DNA from: Tritrichomonas musculus
Lineage: Eukaryota > Parabasalia > Tritrichomonadida > Tritrichomonadidae
Length of the DNA stretch: 64,000 nucleotides
Assembly: GCA_039105265.1 (NCBI GenBank)
Contig: JAPFFF010000013.1
Span: forward strand, 2,790,001-2,854,000
Direction: 5' to 3'
The notes under the pieces are model-generated. The model did not search any database. It was not told where the DNA came from and saw only the letters and a program-made list of their open reading frames with translations. Position 1 is the first letter of the stretch; every line of letters begins with the position of its first letter. Made by a program: the position numbers and the translations under genes. Shown here in pieces: positions 28,900 through 38,729 of the stretch.

Positions 28900-30297
28900 A
28901 TGGAGGCAAGATCATTTATACTTTCATCAGCTGGTTTGAAAAATGTTGTTAAAGACAAAGATGAATTTACTTTCATTTTTGGAGACCATAAAATCAGCAT
29001 GAACGCGATATTTGCTGAATTTATTTCACCAATTGTATCGCATCTTCATATTTCAGATCCGACAATAAGCTCATTTCAATTTAATTGCAATATAAATTCT
29101 GAATTAAACGAAAAATTTGGTTCTTCTTCAAAACTTGGGGAACTATTTACAGAAGATATAATCGAACTTTTCAAGAATCTTTCCAGCGGGATTCCAATTT
29201 CTATTAATGAAGATCAATGTACCAAATTACGTATAATCTCTATTTTTCTTTGTAATGAAGAGCTTTTTCAACAATTATCCAAGTTTCATCCTTTTGAAAT
29301 AAACTTATCAAATATTGATCGTTGTTTATCAGAAATCCAATTCATGGAAAATATTTCTAATCCATCAAATGAAACGAAAATATTATCAACAACTCTATTA
29401 GACTTTATTTCAAGCAATTTTTATTTAATTGACCAAAAAAAATTGAGAGAATTGTCATTTTCAGTTCTTTTTTTAATCATTCAAAACAAAAAGTTGAAAA
29501 TTGAGAGTGAAGACTCATTATTTAATTTCATTAAAGAACTTTTCAATGATAAAAAGGATAACAATTTTACAATTATTGATTTTCTGGAAATGATTGAAGT
29601 GAAGAAGTTGAGTAATGAAAAATTTTCTGAGTTCATTCAAATTATTAATTTTAATGAAATTACTGGAAATTTGTGGATGAACATTTGTAGTAGGTTTTGT
29701 ACAAATGAAACATCAAATGATGATCCATCAGAAAGATATTATTTCATTCCAGGCAAGAGTTATTTGTATGATGGAAACAAGTCACACAGTTTTGAAGGAA
29801 TTATCAATCAAATCACAAAAGAAGTTGGTGGAAATGTGAATGATAAAGGTGCTGTTATTGTAACAGCATCATCACAATCAAACACATCTGATTATCCAAA
29901 GCATGCTGTCGATTTGCATAATAAAGTAAGTTACTTCATAACTAACAACGTTGAAAATTCATGGATCAAATATGACTTCAAAAATAAAAAAGTGAGACCT
30001 ACTCATTATTCAATAATGTCAGAACCGTTTGATAAAGGTAATTCTCATTTGAAGAACTGGGTAATTGAAGGTTCAAATAATAATGATGATTGGAACGTCT
30101 TGGACTCAAAAAGTGGAATAACTGATCTTGATAATAAAAGTGTTTTCAAAACCTTTAAAATTAATAAAGAACTTAAATGCAATGAATATTATAGATACTT
30201 GAGACTTAGAATAACAGGACCAAGCGCAAGTGGAAAGAATATTTTGAGTTTGGCAGCACTTGAATATTTCGGTTCAATTACGGAATCTAATATTTAA
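28900..30297 (+). CDS. BTB/BACK-like protein with C-terminal discoidin (F5/8 type C) domain
   Basis: 465 residues with an ATG start. The N-terminus (about 20-115) is BTB-like: DEFTFIFGDHKISMNAIFAE, with SPIVSHL and a later LFTEDIIELFKNL. A helical BACK-like region follows (about 140-255). The C-terminal domain (about 285-460) has the discoidin pattern: VIVTASSQSNTSDYPKHAVD, then SWIKYDFKNKKVRPTHYSI, LKNWVIEGSNNNDDW and YYRYLRLRITG. This architecture is common in trichomonads. BTB/BACK proteins often act as adaptors for cullin ligases, and discoidin domains bind ligands. The role here is inferred only. The stop codon is followed by TAAAC. Confidence 0.85.
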   Translation: MEARSFILSSAGLKNVVKDKDEFTFIFGDHKISMNAIFAEFISPIVSHLHISDPTISSFQFNCNINSELNEKFGSSSKLGELFTEDIIELFKNLSSGIPISINEDQCTKLRIISIFLCNEELFQQLSKFHPFEINLSNIDRCLSEIQFMENISNPSNETKILSTTLLDFISSNFYLIDQKKLRELSFSVLFLIIQNKKLKIESEDSLFNFIKELFNDKKDNNFTIIDFLEMIEVKKLSNEKFSEFIQIINFNEITGNLWMNICSRFCTNETSNDDPSERYYFIPGKSYLYDGNKSHSFEGIINQITKEVGGNVNDKGAVIVTASSQSNTSDYPKHAVDLHNKVSYFITNNVENSWIKYDFKNKKVRPTHYSIMSEPFDKGNSHLKNWVIEGSNNNDDWNVLDSKSGITDLDNKSVFKTFKINKELKCNEYYRYLRLRITGPSASGKNILSLAALEYFGSITESNI

Positions 30298-30529
30298 TAA
30301 ACATAAAATTTTTTTATCTTATATTTTCATTCTAAACAAATCCCAAAATGAATGTTTTTTTATAGCAAAAAAAAAAGTTAATTAAATGAATACATTCAAA
30401 ACAACACAGGTGTGTCGCTTTCTTTCTTAAGAAAACTGTCAAAATTTTGGGAACATCTAATTAAAAAATTATTTCATCTTTTGTTTTACATAATAAATCT
30501 GAAACTCAAAATCAACAGTAAAAAGAAAA

Positions 30530-31498
30530 ATCAGAATCAGAACCAGAAATATTGAAAGAACGAGAATCGAATGAATCACGATTCACATTCAAATTTCAGC
30601 AACCATCGATCAGCAACGTTTTTGTCTCTTATTTTGGAGGAACAAGAATTGAGTCCAGCGAACCATTAAACGCGGACATGGAATATTTCTCGCCAGTCAG
30701 AATGGCCAGCATCAAATCAGAATAATCAGCTGCCATTTTCATTTTCAAGAGAGGTAAAATCCGCATCAGGAGGAATCTCTTCTGTATTCAGAGATTCAGG
30801 AAAAGCGATTTTAGCTCACAGTAACGAAGGAGGAGAAGTATCAATCGGCACCGAATTTTCAAAAGAAGAGAAACAAAGCACGAATTCCACTTCAAAATTG
30901 ACCACTTTTGAAATTTCATCCAAAAGAGACAAAAGAATCATTTCCATATGTGATTGTTTCTAACGAATCAGATGAAGTAAAAGTAAAGATTGACCAGCGG
31001 GGAGATGAAAAAGAAGAAAAGACAGAAAATGTAACTAACAGTCCAGCATTTGGAACATTTGGATCTCTCGGAATCATTGAGGGGGAATCAGAATGAATAG
31101 AAGCAATAAAGAAAGAAGAAGAAGAGAGAGAAAGAGAAATTTCCCCACATAATAAGACGAAGGGCCACAAAAATGTTAAAAATATTAAGAGAAGGAAGCA
31201 TAAGACAGAATTAAAAGAAGATATAGATGATATGAACGAAAATGAGAATAGACCTTTCATAAGCGAATGAATGAATTTTATGAATCTAAGAGAATTAGTG
31301 AATTGTAATGAAATGATTTATCAGTCACCATTTATCTTTGATCCAATGATTCCACAAATGATGCAGCAACAACAGTGGCTTCATCTCACACAAATGACAC
31401 AAATGATGCAGATGCAAATGCATATGGCACCACTTATGCCATCATGCTATGTCAATCAGATTCCTTTCGATATTAAAATTGAATATTCTTATTTCTGA
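30530..31498 (+). pseudogene. Decayed gene for a charged, Met/Gln-rich protein
   Basis: A run of coding-like pieces in alternating frames. The first reads ERESNESRFTFKFQQPSISN and then VFVSYFGGTRIESS. Next is FSREVKSASGGISSVFRDSG with GEVSIGTEFSKEEK. Then ESFPYVIVSNESDEVKVKID, a Lys/Glu-rich stretch, and a final Met/Gln-rich tail (31271-31495, MIPQMMQQQQWLHLTQMTQM). About four breaks. The family is not recognised. GC is slightly higher than in the flanks. Confidence 0.5.
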
Positions 31499-31517
31499 TT
31501 TGTTGAATCATTGTTCT

Positions 31518-31600
31518 TTTCGTCAATCAGAAATAAGAATAAGAAAATATGAATAAGAAATAAGAATAAGAATAAGAATAATAAAAGAAATAGACCAAGA
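31518..31600 (+). repeat. AAGAAT-type microsatellite
   Basis: Imperfect tandem AGAATAAGAATAAG units directly after the decayed gene. Confidence 0.8.
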
Positions 31601-31692
31601 ACTAAAGATGAAAAGAATAATAAAACTAAAGAAATATTTTATTGTATAATAAATTTTTTTGAATAATCACAAAAAAATTAAAGGAGTAGTAA

Positions 31693-31763
31693 TCCGACAT
31701 CGTTCAGCGGTTAGGATACGTGGTTTTCATCCACGGGATCGGGGTTCGACTCCCCGTGTCGGA
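31693..31763 (+). tRNA. tRNA-Glu (TTC)
   Basis: The acceptor TCCGACA pairs with TGTCGGA. The anticodon arm CGTGG-TTTTCAT-CCACG gives TTC. The T arm is CGGGG-TTCGACT-CCCCG. No intron. Confidence 0.95.
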
Positions 31764-32157
31764 ATGATTTTTTTGCCAAATAATCAAACCAATCTATAAT
31801 CATTTATCAATTTGCACCATCATAAATTTAACTTTAATATATATCAATATTCAATAAAAAAAAAGTCATGATCGAATAAAAAAGCTATTCATATATATAT
31901 AATAAATTCAAGGGATAACTCTTGTGCTAAATTTAGTGCTCAAAGTCTTGTTTTTTGTCAATTCATTAGAAAAGAAATGATTTTTACTTTCATCTTTTAA
32001 TAATCTTGACTAATAATATAAATAGATCTAAATATATGTGATTTTAAATAATAAAATTATGTTTAGTTAAATGAATTGATTTAAATTGATTGTCTTAATC
32101 ATATTGAATTTGTTATTCAAAGAATTCAACAATCGATCTTTCATCATATATAATCAC
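31764..32157. other. Intergenic
   Basis: AT-rich spacer; nothing recognised. Confidence 0.4.
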
Positions 32158-33010
32158 TTAATGGAGAGGAGGCAATTTGGAAGTAGTTTTGGTTGGTTTG
32201 TTGGGAATTTGAGGAATCTTTGCTTTGTTATGTTTAACAAATGCTTCAACGTTTTTGATTCCACTCTTATTAAATTGAATCAAATTGTAGTGATTTCTTT
32301 CCACGTTATCAAGAATAACTTCAAAGTTTGGTCGATCTTTTCTTCCAAAGTTCCAGCAGGCATTGATCAGCTTCTTTGAGAAGTCAGTGAATGAAGAAGG
32401 AAGTTCCGCTTTCTTGCCTTTAAGAATGTCATCAAGCTTGATCTTTGGAAGTTCTCCACCACTCACAATGAAGAAGACAACAACTCCAAATGATCAAACA
32501 TCAACTTTTTCATCATAACATTCTTCTTCATTGATGATTTCTGGAGCCATGAAAATTAGATTTCCAACTCCACTCGTCATCGTTTGTTCTTCAATCGTCA
32601 TGATTTTAGAGATACCAAAATCACAGATCTTCACTGTTCCATCACTCCCAATCAGAATGTTCGTTGGTTTCAAGTCACGATGAATGATCTTATTGCTGTG
32701 AATGTGTTTCATCACTTCTACAATCTGATAGATGATCTCAACAACTATATCTTTGGAGATGAGTTTGTCTTCAATCGCTTTTTGCAAGTTGTTCGGACAA
32801 TATTCAAGAAGGATGCTAGGCGGAATATTTTTGTTGCTCATGAAAATTCCAATCGCATCAAAAACTTTCGGATGATCAAGCATGCTGATGATTTCATATT
32901 CATGTATGAAATTTTGAAGATTCTGGAAGTTTGACTTGCTTCATGACAACTTTCATCACCTGAACCAAGCTCTTCAAAATTTTCAATTTCTTTAAACAAT
33001 TCTATTAAAT
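32158..33010 (-). pseudogene. Protein kinase pseudogene
   Basis: Most of a kinase domain lies on the minus strand. It has a glycine-loop start (FEELGSG near 32960), HRDLKPTNIL, KICDFGISKIM, FMAPEIINEEECYDEKVDV, then SFGVVVFFIVSGGELP and a C-lobe ending SKLPPLH. An in-frame TGA stands where DV[W/Y]SFG is expected (near 32491). The N-lobe changes frame at least twice between the glycine loop and ISMLDHPKVF. The catalytic residues that remain are intact, so decay is recent. The active parent would be a Ser/Thr kinase of the TKL-like type abundant in trichomonads. Confidence 0.85.
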
Positions 33011-34327
33011 AAAAAGTATTAATAAAAAAATCAATTTCATTCCTTGATGTTCCTTTTTGTTATAATATAAAAAATTTCTGATAAAAATAATCGAGTTATT
33101 TTATATAATTATTTTTGCATACATATCTTTTCTCAAAAAATTATTTGTAAAATTGCAAAATATAATGAGTTTACTTATATTAATAATATATACTTTGTAT
33201 ACATAGAAAAAAGTATTCAATCTGGCAAGATCTAAGTTTCAATTTATTAACATAATAAAGATATGATTTAAATTTGATGATTGAAATCAGTTCGTTCATT
33301 TTTAAAAATTATATAACTTCAAAATAGAGTTTTGTTCCTTTTAAATTAAGTCTTTTTTTGATTTTTATAAGTTTGAAAAATTTCAAATATTTGTATGCTT
33401 ACAAATAAATAAAGCTATTTTAAAAACGATAATAGAATTTCCAACGTGTTTTTATAGAAATTCTATTAAAAAGTTGAACTTTTTAAATAAGGTGACTTAT
33501 CTTTTTTGGAATAACTTTAAGCCAGTCAATTCTTAATATATTAAGAAATCTGGAAAATAATTAGATTTGTTTATATATGATAGAAGAAGAATTAATAAAA
33601 AAGTACGATCGAAAAAGTTATTTTAAATAAGCTTAAAAAGTAGGATTTATTTGTTTTGTATTCATAAGAAAATTCTCCGATTACCTATAATTTGAGAGTA
33701 AATCGATCAAAAATATTTTGAAAAAATTGAATGAAATTGACCAATTTTTTTGAAAAAATAAACATTCCTCAGAAATGATTAATTTGAATTGGGTTAAATA
33801 GTATTTATTTCAAAAAGTTAAAAATAAAGTTGTTTTTTCAAAATATAAATCATCAAATATTTAGTGAATATAATCGATTTTGTTACCAATGATTAAGGTT
33901 ACAAAATAAAAAAAAATTGTTAAAAATACGAATAAAATCATTTCAATTCCAAAAAATTAAAAAATTAAAGCATTTAATTGATTCAAAAATAATTGAATTA
34001 TAATCCTCTCAATTGTTAAAATAAAATGGTCTCAAATGAAAAAAATTAATATAAAATGGTCTCAATTTCAAAAAATGAATGATTGAAAAATAAATATGTG
34101 CGATTTTGTTTTATATGATTTTTATAAATATTTGTTGTTGCCGATATGATTTAAAGCCAAAATGAAAGATATCTATTGCAAAAATAAAATGAAAAGGAGA
34201 TTGGTTAAAAATTGAGAAGTAAGAAAATTGAGCAATGAATGGATAAATTTTTGAAACAAAAGACTATCATTTATTTTATTATTTTATTCATTCAAATATT
34301 ATTTGTAAATTATTTTATTTTACTTAA
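33011..34327. other. AT-rich intergenic
   Basis: About 1.3 kb with no ORF or RNA that I can support. The phrase AAAATGGTCTCAA occurs twice near 34022-34065. Confidence 0.5.
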
Positions 34328-36076
34328 ATGGGGAATTTGCCATCTGTTAGTGAATATGAGAACGCAGAAAGCGTCAATCTTGTTGATATGAATCTAACAT
34401 ATCTTCCCTTCACTCCCCATCCTGAAAGTCAAACCAAGTATCTTTATCTATCAGGCAACAATATTGAAACCCTTCCAGAAAATATGAAAAACGTTACCCT
34501 TGTTGATTTATCAAGCAATGAAATGGGTCCCTCACTTCCAGTTAACGTTGCCAAAGCCTTGACCTCATATGGAAATATGCAAAAGTTAGAATTAACTAAG
34601 AATCAATTAGAAGATCTTAGCGAATTTGAGAATTGCAGCATTGATACAATCAATTTGTTACAAAATAGGTTTCATATATTGCCAAACCACTTTTTTGAAA
34701 GGTTTCCAAAATTAAATACGGTATTTTTTGATTGTAATTTTTTGAAAACTTTTCAGAATCAATCCTCCAACTCAATTGTCAAATTATCACTATCATTAAA
34801 TTGTATAGAATCAATTGATTCATCATCCATTTATTTTTCGCAGCTCACTTATCTTGATTTATCAAAAAATCAAATAAAAGAACTGCCAAATAATCTCTCA
34901 AAAAGTTTTCCTGCTTTGCAAGATCTTAATTTAAGTGATAACTTCATAACTGAAATACCAGAGGATCAATCAGATGACAGTGTTTTCCCAACAACACTTA
35001 AAGTATTAAATTTATCCAATAATTTGATCACCAAGCTTCCAAGTTCAGTCACGAATCTACCTAATTTAGCCAACTTAAACATTGATAATAATCAAATTGA
35101 AACCATCCCAGAGCTTAACAAGTCACTCAAGAAGTTTATAGCAACAAATAACAAAATTAATAAAGTTATAGAACAAGAAATAAGTTCACTTAAAGAATTT
35201 GCCCTAAATAACAATGAATTAGATTCTTTTCCAACTGAATTAAAGATTCCAAAAATGAATTCAATTTTAATTAACCATAACAATTTCAGAGAGATTAATT
35301 TCGCTAATATCTTATCAAGCAAAATAACTACTATTGATATTTCATTCAACCAAATTGAATCAATTCCAAAAGAAATATTTACCAATCTACCAAATCTTCA
35401 TGCATTTTATGCCTATTTCAACAAAATTACAGAAATTCCATCTGAAATATCAAATTGCAAGACTCTCTTCACACTTGACATATCATACAACCCAATCAAA
35501 AAACTACCAAAGCTTCCAAGATCGCTTGATAGGATTTATGCCTCTAATTGCCAAATTGAATCTTTTGATGATGATCCTTTTGTCGGACCAAGTACAACTA
35601 AAGTTTTCCTCAGTCATGTTGACTTGAGCGGAAATAATTTAGAGTCATTTTCAAACATAGAAAGTGTTCAGATTCTGAATTTATCTCAGAATCGCATTAA
35701 AAAGTTGCCTTTAATTACTGAAAACTTGAGAATTTTAGATGTTTCAATGAATCAGATAGTAAACTGTTTTCATCAGAGGAATCATTCTTTAGTCAACAAA
35801 TTCGTCGATGCAGACATACAAACATTACTTACTTCTTACTCATTCAAGGATGGAAAGGCATTAAACCTCACATTAAGAATGAAATCACAACGTTATTCAT
35901 ATTTCCATGCTTCAATAAACAGCAATTTCACTTCATTTATTCACAATCAGCATCTAATCTTGATTTTGATGAATTCTATGCACTATATCAACGATTGCTT
36001 TCGATCAAAAATAATAAGCCAGACAGTCATCCTTACATGTATGAAAATGTTACTGAAGGATGTGATACAGCCATAG
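34328..36076 (+). CDS. Leucine-rich repeat protein with N-myristoylation-type N-terminus
   Basis: Begins MGNLPS, a good N-myristoylation context (Gly2, Ser6). Typical 20-24-residue LRRs follow to about residue 475, for example KYLYLSGNNIETLPENM, LKVLNLSNNLITKLPSSV and LRILDVSMNQI. These are the LxxLxLxxNxI class, not the BspA type. In trichomonads such LRR arrays often precede a PP2C phosphatase, which is absent here. After about residue 480 the ORF loses LRR character. Another frame (about 35890-36080) reads LFIFPCFNKQQFHFIYSQ and ends TEGCDTAIEQ. The 3' end is therefore probably frameshifted or replaced. The LRR part should fold and act as a membrane-associated interaction protein. Confidence 0.75.
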   Translation: MGNLPSVSEYENAESVNLVDMNLTYLPFTPHPESQTKYLYLSGNNIETLPENMKNVTLVDLSSNEMGPSLPVNVAKALTSYGNMQKLELTKNQLEDLSEFENCSIDTINLLQNRFHILPNHFFERFPKLNTVFFDCNFLKTFQNQSSNSIVKLSLSLNCIESIDSSSIYFSQLTYLDLSKNQIKELPNNLSKSFPALQDLNLSDNFITEIPEDQSDDSVFPTTLKVLNLSNNLITKLPSSVTNLPNLANLNIDNNQIETIPELNKSLKKFIATNNKINKVIEQEISSLKEFALNNNELDSFPTELKIPKMNSILINHNNFREINFANILSSKITTIDISFNQIESIPKEIFTNLPNLHAFYAYFNKITEIPSEISNCKTLFTLDISYNPIKKLPKLPRSLDRIYASNCQIESFDDDPFVGPSTTKVFLSHVDLSGNNLESFSNIESVQILNLSQNRIKKLPLITENLRILDVSMNQIVNCFHQRNHSLVNKFVDADIQTLLTSYSFKDGKALNLTLRMKSQRYSYFHASINSNFTSFIHNQHLILILMNSMHYINDCFRSKIISQTVILTCMKMLLKDVIQP

Positions 36077-36428
36077 AGCAATGAACATAGTTCCGGAGCT
36101 TTGCTCCTAGCTCTTGACGTAGTCTTCAAGATTAACTAAAGTGTTTATTAACGATTTCAATCAATTGATTCATTCGATCTTTAATTTCATCATACTCACT
36201 CTGCAACTCATCAATTCTAGCCTTTAATTCCATCATTTCATCATGCTTATCAATCATTTTCTTCGCTGTATAATCAGTTCTGAGCATTAATGTACCTTGT
36301 ATTCTAGTTATTAAATACCTATCAATTTTGAACATCTTATTCAACTTATGAGTCGTTAGTTTATCAATTTCATCCTTATTCTTCATGTTATACAGCCATA
36401 GAGCAATGAACATAGTTCTGGAGCTTTG
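36066..36428 (+). repeat. 38-bp direct repeats flanking a short ORF
   Basis: TACAGCCATAGAGCAATGAA starts at 36066 and again at 36391. The match extends about 38 bp with one mismatch, through a GGAGC-TTT-GCTCC hairpin (changed to GATCC in the second copy). A partial third copy is near 36446. Confidence 0.85.
36132..36386 (-). CDS. Small coiled-coil protein, unrecognised
   Basis: 84 residues from MKNKDEIDKL to IEIVNKHFS. A heptad-like pattern, MMELKARIDELQSEYDEIKD, predicts a coiled coil. An upstream in-frame Met lies in the 38-bp direct repeat and is less likely. It could be a real small gene or the remnant of a larger one; composition favours coding. Confidence 0.45.
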   Translation of the reverse strand: MKNKDEIDKLTTHKLNKMFKIDRYLITRIQGTLMLRTDYTAKKMIDKHDEMMELKARIDELQSEYDEIKDRMNQLIEIVNKHFS

Positions 36429-36911
36429 ATCCGGTCATTAAAACATACTACATAGAGCAATAATGAACGCACATTTATGAATTCGTTGAATTGAAATTGA
36501 AAAAAGTTAAAAAGTGACATATTTTTGGACGATCATTTTCAATGTCATTTGCCATGTTGACGTTGACATCATTTCAACTTTGACAACTTTGATAATGAGG
36601 AGCTTTTAAACGGTCTCTCCGTTATCAATTTTTTCAACGTTGACCATCCCTGATCAAAACGACAGGATGATTGTCATCATTTATATCTGACATTACTACA
36701 CCTAAGCAAGGTTTATTACGGAAAAAACAAATATTATTACGGAAAACTTAAAAATTTTTACGGAAATTTCAAAAATTTTAACGGAAATTCAAAAAATTAT
36801 AACTGATAAAAACAAGATTTATAATGGAAAAGAATTCAATTTTAAAAGTGAAAAAAATAACTTTAAAAACTTAATATAAATCACATCATTTAATACAATC
36901 AACATCAAAGG

Positions 36912-37405
36912 TTGATGAAAAATATGGCAATTTTAATTGACAACAGTAGTTCATCAAAGAAGATTATTGGTAATCATACCTTGCTAGGATTTCAAATCGA
37001 GGCAATCAAAAAAATGGTCTCATATTTGCATTCAGATAAGAATATTTTTGTTTCAATTTATTCATATGGCGATGAATATTGTTGCCGATTAACCAGATCA
37101 AATGATACAAAAAAATTAATAATGTTCTCCAGAACATTACAATAATAGGTGATGCTCATCTTTAAAAATGCTTTAGGTTTGCCAAACTTGGCCATCACGA
37201 TAAAATTATTTGTTTTTCGGCCAAAAATATGACGAAAACCCAAATGTTAACAATACTGAAAGATTATAAAGCGCCCGAATTGTTATTAGACATCTTCAAT
37301 TTGAATCAAACGACAAAATTGAAGAAATTTTATTCAAATGAAACATGTTTCATTAACGAAACAAAGATCAATTACGAAAAATCAAACAAAATTTTCTTCA
37401 AATAA
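36912..37405 (+). pseudogene. von Willebrand factor A-like ORF inside the transposon
   Basis: 36912-37145 encodes MAILIDNSSSSKKI with the DxSxS MIDAS pattern, then IFVSIYSYGDEYCCRLTRS. A second frame continues IGDAHL and RFAKLGHHDKIICFSAKNMT to a stop at 37405. These are a vWA fold's first strand, DxSxS, the SYGD strand and the expected G-D/T-x-L helix. One frame change near 37142 and one stop near 37162 interrupt it. vWA domains bind ligands through a metal ion. It may be a captured host gene or the element's own ORF1. Confidence 0.6.
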
Positions 37406-38729
37406 TGATGTCGTTTTCAATGGAGATGGACTTGAAAGTGATGGCGATGAAATAGAAGAAGATTCAAATGCAGATGATGACGATACTGTTTTCAATGGAG
37501 ACGGACTTAAAAGTGACGACGATGATAATGAAAAAGATTCAGGCCATCACAAGGCTTTTAAAAAAAATCAATCAAAAAGAGGCAAAAAGAAAGAATCGAA
37601 TAATTCAAAAAACAACAGAAATCAAAATAAATCATCAAAAAATAATCCTGACAATTTAGATAAGAAGAAAAAGCAGAAGCGTAAAAAGCTTATTCCTAAA
37701 GATGCACTTAAAATTTGGAAGGTTTTTAAAATAAAAGGAACCTAATTTGCAAAAGATTTCTGCTTCAATCTAGATTATAAAAGGTCTACCTTTTATAAAA
37801 TAATTCAAAATTATGGAATTATAAAAGGAAAATGGCTTCATCCAAAAGGTCATACCAAATGGAATGATAGCCAAATTGATACTGTAATTGGCTTTATTGG
37901 AGAAAACACGGTGATAACATTAGATGAACTGATTGACAAGGCAGTAACAGAAAAAGGTTTTCCCAGAATATCTTCAACGACACTTGGAAACTATTTAAAA
38001 GTAGAATTGATTACACTTAAAGAAATTCGTTTTCATCCTGTCGCCAGAAATTCACCTCAGACCAAAAAGCAGAGATGTGATTATTGCAATTATTTTTTAG
38101 CTAATTCAACAAAGAATTACGTTTTTATTGATGAAATGGGGGTTAGCATTGGAACCAAGAGAAATAGAAGCAGAGGTTTGAAAGGAAAAAGAGCTATTGC
38201 AAAATCTCCTTTGTCAAAAGCTCCTAACATTAGCATTTGCATGGCAATTAATAAAGAACACGGAGTTATTCGATATTCAATGCAAGATCATGCATATGAT
38301 GGCGATTCATTTACTAAATTTATTAAAGAACTGATTAAAAAATGCAAAAAATTGAAAATGGATGAAGTGTGCTTTATTTTAGACAACTGCAAAATTCACA
38401 AAGCTAATAATAATAATATTGTTAAGCTTTGTCAAAAATTTGATATTGAAGTCAAATTTTTACCTCCGTACAGTCCAGAATTGAACCCAATAGAAAATGC
38501 TTTCTCAATATATAAAAGTAAAATCAAATCTCAATTGCGCACAAAATATCTTAAAGAATTGTTAAGCACAAACAAAGCTAAAAGAGGTGAAAAGACAAGG
38601 AAAAGACAAAAAATTTTATTCAAGGCATGTAAAGAAGCATCCAGTGTAATAGATTCGGAACTTGTGACAAGATTATATTCACATACGGTGGCCGTTTTTC
38701 CACTTGTTTTTCACAATGAAGATCTTTAA
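37338..38729 (+). pseudogene. IS630/Tc1/mariner-type transposase (DD36E), one in-frame stop
   Basis: Reads in one frame from ATG 37338 to 38729, interrupted only by TAA at 37743. The N-terminus is disordered and acidic then lysine-rich, with FNGDGL repeated. A helix-turn-helix region follows (KRSTFYKIIQNYGIIKG, then HPKGHTKWNDSQIDTVIGF). The DDE_3 core has FIDEMGV, FILDNCKIH and SPELNPIENAF, with 36 residues between the second Asp and the Glu. It cuts and joins DNA at TA sites in the family. GTG at 37911 is not a start. If the TAA were the only defect, this would be a very young inactive copy. Confidence 0.85.

Noticed and set aside
31693-31763. tRNA-Phe assignment from TTTTCAT loop
   Set aside because: With 5-bp stem CGTGG/CCACG the anticodon is TTC (Glu), not GAA.
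37911-38729. Transposase starting at GTG 37911
   Set aside because: Homology and frame continue upstream to 37338; GTG starts are not used in this lineage.
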